A stretch of DNA of 64,000 nucleotides from NCBI GenBank assembly GCA_030267565.1, contig BRXU01000032.1:310001-374000 (forward strand). The letters are read 5' to 3'. The first letter of the stretch is position 1. The number at the start of each line of letters is the position of its first letter. The position numbers and the translations under genes are program-made. The notes beneath the pieces were generated by a model. That model had not been told where the DNA came from. It ran no database searches and was given only the letters and a program-made list of their open reading frames with translations. This document shows positions 59,051 through 64,000 of this stretch, piece after piece. The DNA comes from Pleodorina starrii. Lineage: Eukaryota; Chlorophyta; Chlorophyceae; Chlamydomonadales; Volvocaceae.

Positions 59051-62000
59051 CTGCCGTAAGTACATGCAAGCAAGACAAGGGCGCATATGAACACTTAATT
59101 GACCATTAAGTAGAGGAAGGATTCAAGACGACAGTGAACTTGGAAGCAAGGTTCATGGTACCTAGGGCATGCATATGTCGCTTCTGAAGTTTGGGGCAGT
59201 GTTCGTATCTTCGTCGTCCGGATCATCGGATGAACGGCCAAAGGCACGTTCGTATAGCTGGACGAACAAAACGCCGGCCCGAGGCGGCCGGCGTTCGTCC
59301 ACCAGCCAAACGAAAGAAATGGACCGAAAAGTACCCCGTTCATCTGACCGGCTGAAAGAGTTCTCTGCTGGCTCGGGTCCGGGGCGGGGCCCGTGCCCGA
59401 GCCCGCAGCAGCCGTGGTAGCCGTTATTAATTATATTCCCTGGGGCCCGGTTTCTCCAACCCCTGGGGCCGAGCATTGACGAGCGAGCCTATCTGCAACC
59501 TCAGATAGAGACTCCGCGCAATGTTCCGCACCGTCCCGCTGCGCGGAAATGATCACGTGTGTGCTTACTTCAAGACGAATGAAACGTGGGACTCTGGCAC
59601 ATGTTTTCTGTGCGTAGTTTCACCCTAGATAGTGGCTTATAAGCTGCGACCAAGGCCAGCGGGCAGTTACAGCCGCATGCCGACTCGGCGTGAACAGGTG
59701 GTTATGGCGGTAACCTACAATTGAGCCTATTTAGCAGCCATCAGCTGCTTTTTAAGTTCTGGCGGTGGCACGGGCAATTTTAAGGGTTTCCGGACAGACC
59801 TGACAGCAACTCGTGGGCTGCAATCGTTTGACGCATGTGCCCTAGCTATACACCCCAAATAATAAAGAAAATGAAAATGGATACGGATCGGAGTAAAGCT
59901 TATATTCCGTTTGTGGCCGCTGCGGCCGAAAGCACACCAACTTGTCTAACACATGCATTCTGCAAGAGGGGTTGAAGTGACCCCACCGGGCCCCACCCTT
60001 TCTGCGGTATTTCCCCCTGGGTGTCTAGTTCTGGCCTGCCCGAGGCATAGCAGCAATTAAAAGCAGGAAAGGCAGCGGAATTGGAGGATCTCGCACTGAA
60101 AACTGGTTTTCGAGTGGATGCAGCGGGGTCGGTATGGTACGTACTTGGGCGTTGTGGGGGGCAAGCGGACGGTTTCGATAATCACGCAGACCCGCGTGAC
60201 TCCCTTTCCTGCTCTGCGGATAATTGCTAGGGTCGTACCATGATTGCATTCGAGCATTGCGGTAGGGGCCGGTTTTGGTAACCCCCTGCCGAGCGTGCGG
60301 CCGCGCAGTCGATGTCGGGTCGCGCATGCATGGGCCTTGCTTTTTGTTGGTGCCCACCCATATCGCCCCTCTCGCGCTCGCTACGTGTCTTCGGGTGAAC
60401 CGGAGGGGCCGAGGTTTCAGAAAACGAGCGAGGAGCAGCAAGGCGGTGCCGCGCGGGTCAGTTGTCTAGCGGCGCGGCCCTGCCGTATGCGCCTGAGTCG
60501 GCGGGACTACACCTCCCGCCGGATGATGCGTCCGGCAACATCCTGGAAGCGCGCGCACCTCTTCCGTCCGGCGTCTCACACGTCCCCCTTCCGCTCGTTG
60601 CCCAATGTAAGTTAATTTATATTCACTTTAAGTTGCTTGTGGATACGGCTGCGGACGATTTATGGTAGAGTTACCTCGAGAGTGCCGTGTGATTCAACTG
60701 TCTCCGTTTCTGTTGGCGGTCGAAAGGGACGTATTGTAATATGGATGTGAATGTTGCTACACTCTCAAATCGAGTGGTGGCATTTAGCGGATTATTATTT
60801 CCTAGCAACAGCAGCCCGAACTTACCGTCTTTGCCTTGGTACCACTTGAACACCGATATAGGGCCTGCGCCAACACACGAATATGATGCAGCACACCGAC
60901 GCCGCCCAGGCCTTCAGGACATCAGCCATTTAAGGGTTAATACAACACTAACACAATAGTGCCTACATGCAGCATTGTACCACGTTCGTTGGGAATGACA
61001 TTTTATTGAAAGCGTCTGCGTACTCTTCCCATACCTTCCTGCGTGCCTCACCGCAGCTGGATGGGCAGACAGGGTGCGTGGAAGTGTCTCTCCGGTTTAG
61101 TTTAGAGCGCGGTTGGCCGACCCTTACTACAGGAAGCACTACAACTTGCTTGCAACAGGCCTGGTGGTACCCTTGATCACAATTGCCGTGTCTGGCCCCA
61201 CATCAGCGGATGGCCCGGTACATCCTTCCGAACGTCGTACTGTTTGCCTAAACGTCCTTATTACGTACTTGGAATTGTCTGCAGCAGCCGTCGACGGGCA
61301 TGGCCAATATCGGTGATGTTCGTGAAGTGTGACGGAGAAGGGCGTAAGGCAGTGGGCTCCTCGGACACCGCGGGTTGGGCACCTGACTGTACCTGTTGGC
61401 GGCCAGGGGGGGGGGGCATACACCAGGTTACGGCAGTCACCAGGGTACGGCAATCATAGCATGCAGACTGGGGCTCGGACTTCAAGGCATGCTTGACTTG
61501 GTTAATAATCGCGTGCGTGTGGCGTTATGCCCATATCGCCGGAACCCTGCTGGGTTCCCCTCCCCGTCCATCGAATGTATGTCTGCAGTTCAAGCACCCC
61601 CTCCCCCCCCAATCACCACTTTGCTGGATCCGGCTTTGAATCCGTGGGTGTCCTTCACCGCGCTATTTCCCGCCCTCTCCTCAGCCCCCCTGAGGCCCCC
61701 GATGGCGCCCCCAGGCCCCGCGTGCGAGGCCGCCCCGAAGGCGTTCCGAGGCCCCGTGAGGCCGCCCGATCAAGGCATTTCAATGCGTGGTGCTGAGCTG
61801 ATGGGCAGCCCTTGCTCCCTGTTTTGCCATTGCCTTTCCCCTCTCCAAGGCCCAACGCTTGACATGCCAGCGCCTACCTGTCGAGCCGTGCATGCAGCCA
61901 TGCTCTCGCATGAAGCTGCGGACTGAAGTCATTGATGGGCAAAGCGCGGCTGACAGAAGGCAACGAATGCCAACAGACAGCGCAGTATCAAATGTGCATG

Positions 62001-64000
62001 CTATACGGGGTGGTGTATGTTAGGGGCCGCCGACCCAGCCACCCACCTCACCAGCAGTGCGGAGGCTACGATGAGTAAAACGAAGGCTGGTGCCCCCGCC
62101 CAACCTCGCTCCCTTTTTGGGCCCATCAATCCTGACAGGTCACTGTGATGGCGTCTGTGTGCAGTACGGCGACCTGCGCACAGATCGGAAACGGCGACGC
62201 CAGGCTCTGGCTTGTGCTTGTGCATAACCGTGCACGGCTATCTAGATGTGCATAACCGTGCGTTCCCCTCCGTCCGAGGGGCGGGGTTAGGGAAATGTGT
62301 TCGTTCATGGCGGTGGAGCACTCGGGAGTGCGTGTGAAGAGCTGAGGGGTATGCGCACATCACGCCAGTTAGTTGGCAGATTGCAGCAAAAAGGTTGGCG
62401 TGTTCACCATGGATGCAGGGCATCGGTGGCGGCTATCTATGCGCGGGGTGGTCAGTGTTCCAGGCAGAACCTGGGGCCGGACGAGCACACGGCCGCGGAC
62501 AGGTAAGCGCCTTAAAAGCGGTTTCTGCCGTTAAACCGTCGCCTCACTCGCCGAATGTATCATCTGGCAGGATCACTAGGGAGCATCGGCAATCCTCAGC
62601 CTAGCGGCGGCATGACGACCGCGAACGTGTGACATCGCGGTCTAAACTGGAAAGAACCAGAAAGCCGGCAACGAATCTATCGCATCAGAAGGTCGATATA
62701 TAAAGCTTTACAAGAAATGTTTGCGCACTGAACCGCAGGCGCACACCTGAGCAGGAGACCCAGAGCGAGACACACAGGTGGGCAGGCTCCTCTGCCACGG
62801 CGCCGCAAGGCAGCTGGTTGCCAACACTTGCAATAATTGCTCAGGACAGCTTTATTAATATTTCTATATATGCAGCTTGGTTACATTCCGAAAACCCGGA
62901 AAGAATGCGTATGATTGTAAGACTTTGATTGGGAAAGCTGCTGAATTGTCCAGTTATCGGTGAATATTTGCTTTTTCTGCTTCATAAACTGGCCTTCCAC
63001 GTAGACCGATTGGTAGTTTTGACCATACCGCTCCCATCGTACAGTATGACTCACGCTTAGGGTTTTAGAACATAAATGCCATCTCAACAATTGCAGTTAC
63101 GCGGCCGTGTCAGAAACTTTTATAAAACATTGTTAGTGAGTTTCCCAACAGAAAAGGATGAGAGTGAGTATGGCGAATGAATGAAACTAATGGACTGGCC
63201 GATAACCATGCACTACGACAAGTCAGGCAACGGAAACAAGAGTAAATATCTATACGCCATTTCAATGATGAAAGGGGCGGACTTTATGCTGCGCTTGGCA
63301 TCTGAAACGTAGGACAGGCTCTTTGTTTAAGGCTAACAGCTGAAAACGCAATGGGCACGATCTTCCGCCGCTATCTTTTGGTTGCCGCCGCCGCTGCAGC
63401 TGCGCGCGACTTGCTGGACAGGCCCGCCCCCCACTATCCTCAAAAGGCCCGCGTCAGGCCCGTGTCAGACCCGTCAGACCCGCGTCATGCCACCAATGCC
63501 GCCGTGCGTGCGTGCGGTATTTCATCAGCAAATGTCCACCTTAACCGTCACAGAGCGTGCTGCCACAGCCCGCACTATTGCTCCGGCACTGCCGATACGA
63601 TCTATTCATCGGGTCCCGGCACTTGGCCGATGCACCGCAAAGTAAGGTGCGCCAGCATCGACGCGTCAAGCTACACATCAGGGTCGGAACCCCCCAGCAA
63701 TATGCGTTCTTGCACCTCTGCGCGCGGCCGTGCGTGGCAAGCCCAGCCTTCTGCTGCCAGACGCCGTGGCGCTCGAATGAAGCGCAATACAGCAGAGCGC
63801 GCACAGGCCAGAGGTTTCTGTTGCTCAATCCAATCGATCAGCGCCGTTGCCAGCACGGCTGCCACCGTCCGTAGTAGAGACTGACAGTGCGGGCGGAAGA
63901 GCGAGCCACCGGTGCCGCCAGTCCTGTCGCTGAGCCCATGGCCGGACAACCATTGTTGGGTTCAGCCGTCGGCAATGCCAAGCCGCAGGACACTACTGCG
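59051..64000. other. Region upstream (minus strand) of the interrupted PAN-type gene; no complete gene placed
   Basis: Immediately right of the element the minus strand reads ...TTACGGCAG then CCGTC, i.e. the splice acceptor of the disrupted PAN exon, so introns and exons of that gene should continue here. One weak exon candidate is 60864-60826 (minus; ends VFKWYQGKDG before a GTAAGT donor). Near 63061-63080 a minus-strand GIYVL word like the end of a PAN module is followed by a stop. A 92-codon minus frame at 63949-63671 has no known domain. Hairpins occur at 59261-59299 and ~59384-59415. I see no RNA gene. Confidence 0.4.

Overview
The window is nuclear DNA from a volvocine green alga (the Volvox / Chlamydomonas lineage); the exact species cannot be told from sequence alone. 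The evidence is GC-rich, intron-dense genes with short exons, long Ala/Gly low-complexity stretches in proteins, introns that start G-rich and end C-rich, very long SPPPP-type hydroxyproline-rich segments, a TGTAA-type polyadenylation signal downstream of at least two genes, TTTTAGGG-like words and abundant microsatellites.

Layout. 1-2.69 kb: a TIR DNA element with arms of about 0.5 to 1 kb, cut by the left window edge and carrying a (TAA)n array. 3.70-11.67 kb, minus: a 17-exon ABCC/MRP-type ABC transporter; the exons I placed join in frame to 1334 aa. 13.88-19.05 kb, minus: an 11-exon protein with four IQ motifs; every intron is phase 0, one looks like a GC-AG intron, and the stop codon and last residues lie in a remnant of the TIR element family. 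20.67-36.99 kb, plus: a 21-exon, about 2142-aa protein with a Pro/Ser/Ala/Gly-rich N-terminal half, leucine-rich repeats, two DUF4476-like regions and an IQ-like C-terminus; its introns hold several satellite arrays. 37.0-42.5 kb: no recognisable gene, but a 19-bp perfect hairpin and a 1.28-kb non-autonomous TIR element. 42.48-47.95 kb, minus: the 3' part of a gene for a PAN/apple-like, Pro-rich, single-pass membrane protein.

47.95-59.05 kb is an 11.1-kb LTR retrotransposon inserted into an exon of that PAN-type gene, with a 5-bp target-site duplication (GACGG) and two 354-bp LTRs that differ at only about two positions. It is a Ty3/gypsy chromovirus (gag, protease, RT, RNase H, integrase, chromodomain). 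Gag and pol are in one frame separated by a single UAG, and a one-base frameshift breaks the integrase zinc-binding region. Between pol and the 3' LTR lie about 3.7 kb of unusual sequence: three tandem hairpin-bearing repeats, a displaced polypurine tract, an antisense open frame of about 264-304 aa with coiled-coil character, and a nearly pure (GTGTT)n array of about 1.95 kb that abuts the 3' LTR.

59.05-64.0 kb should hold upstream parts of the interrupted gene, but I could only place one weak exon candidate. The IQ protein and the LRR/IQ protein are divergently transcribed from a shared 1.6-kb region, which might mean co-regulation; a ciliary or calmodulin-linked role for either is only inference.
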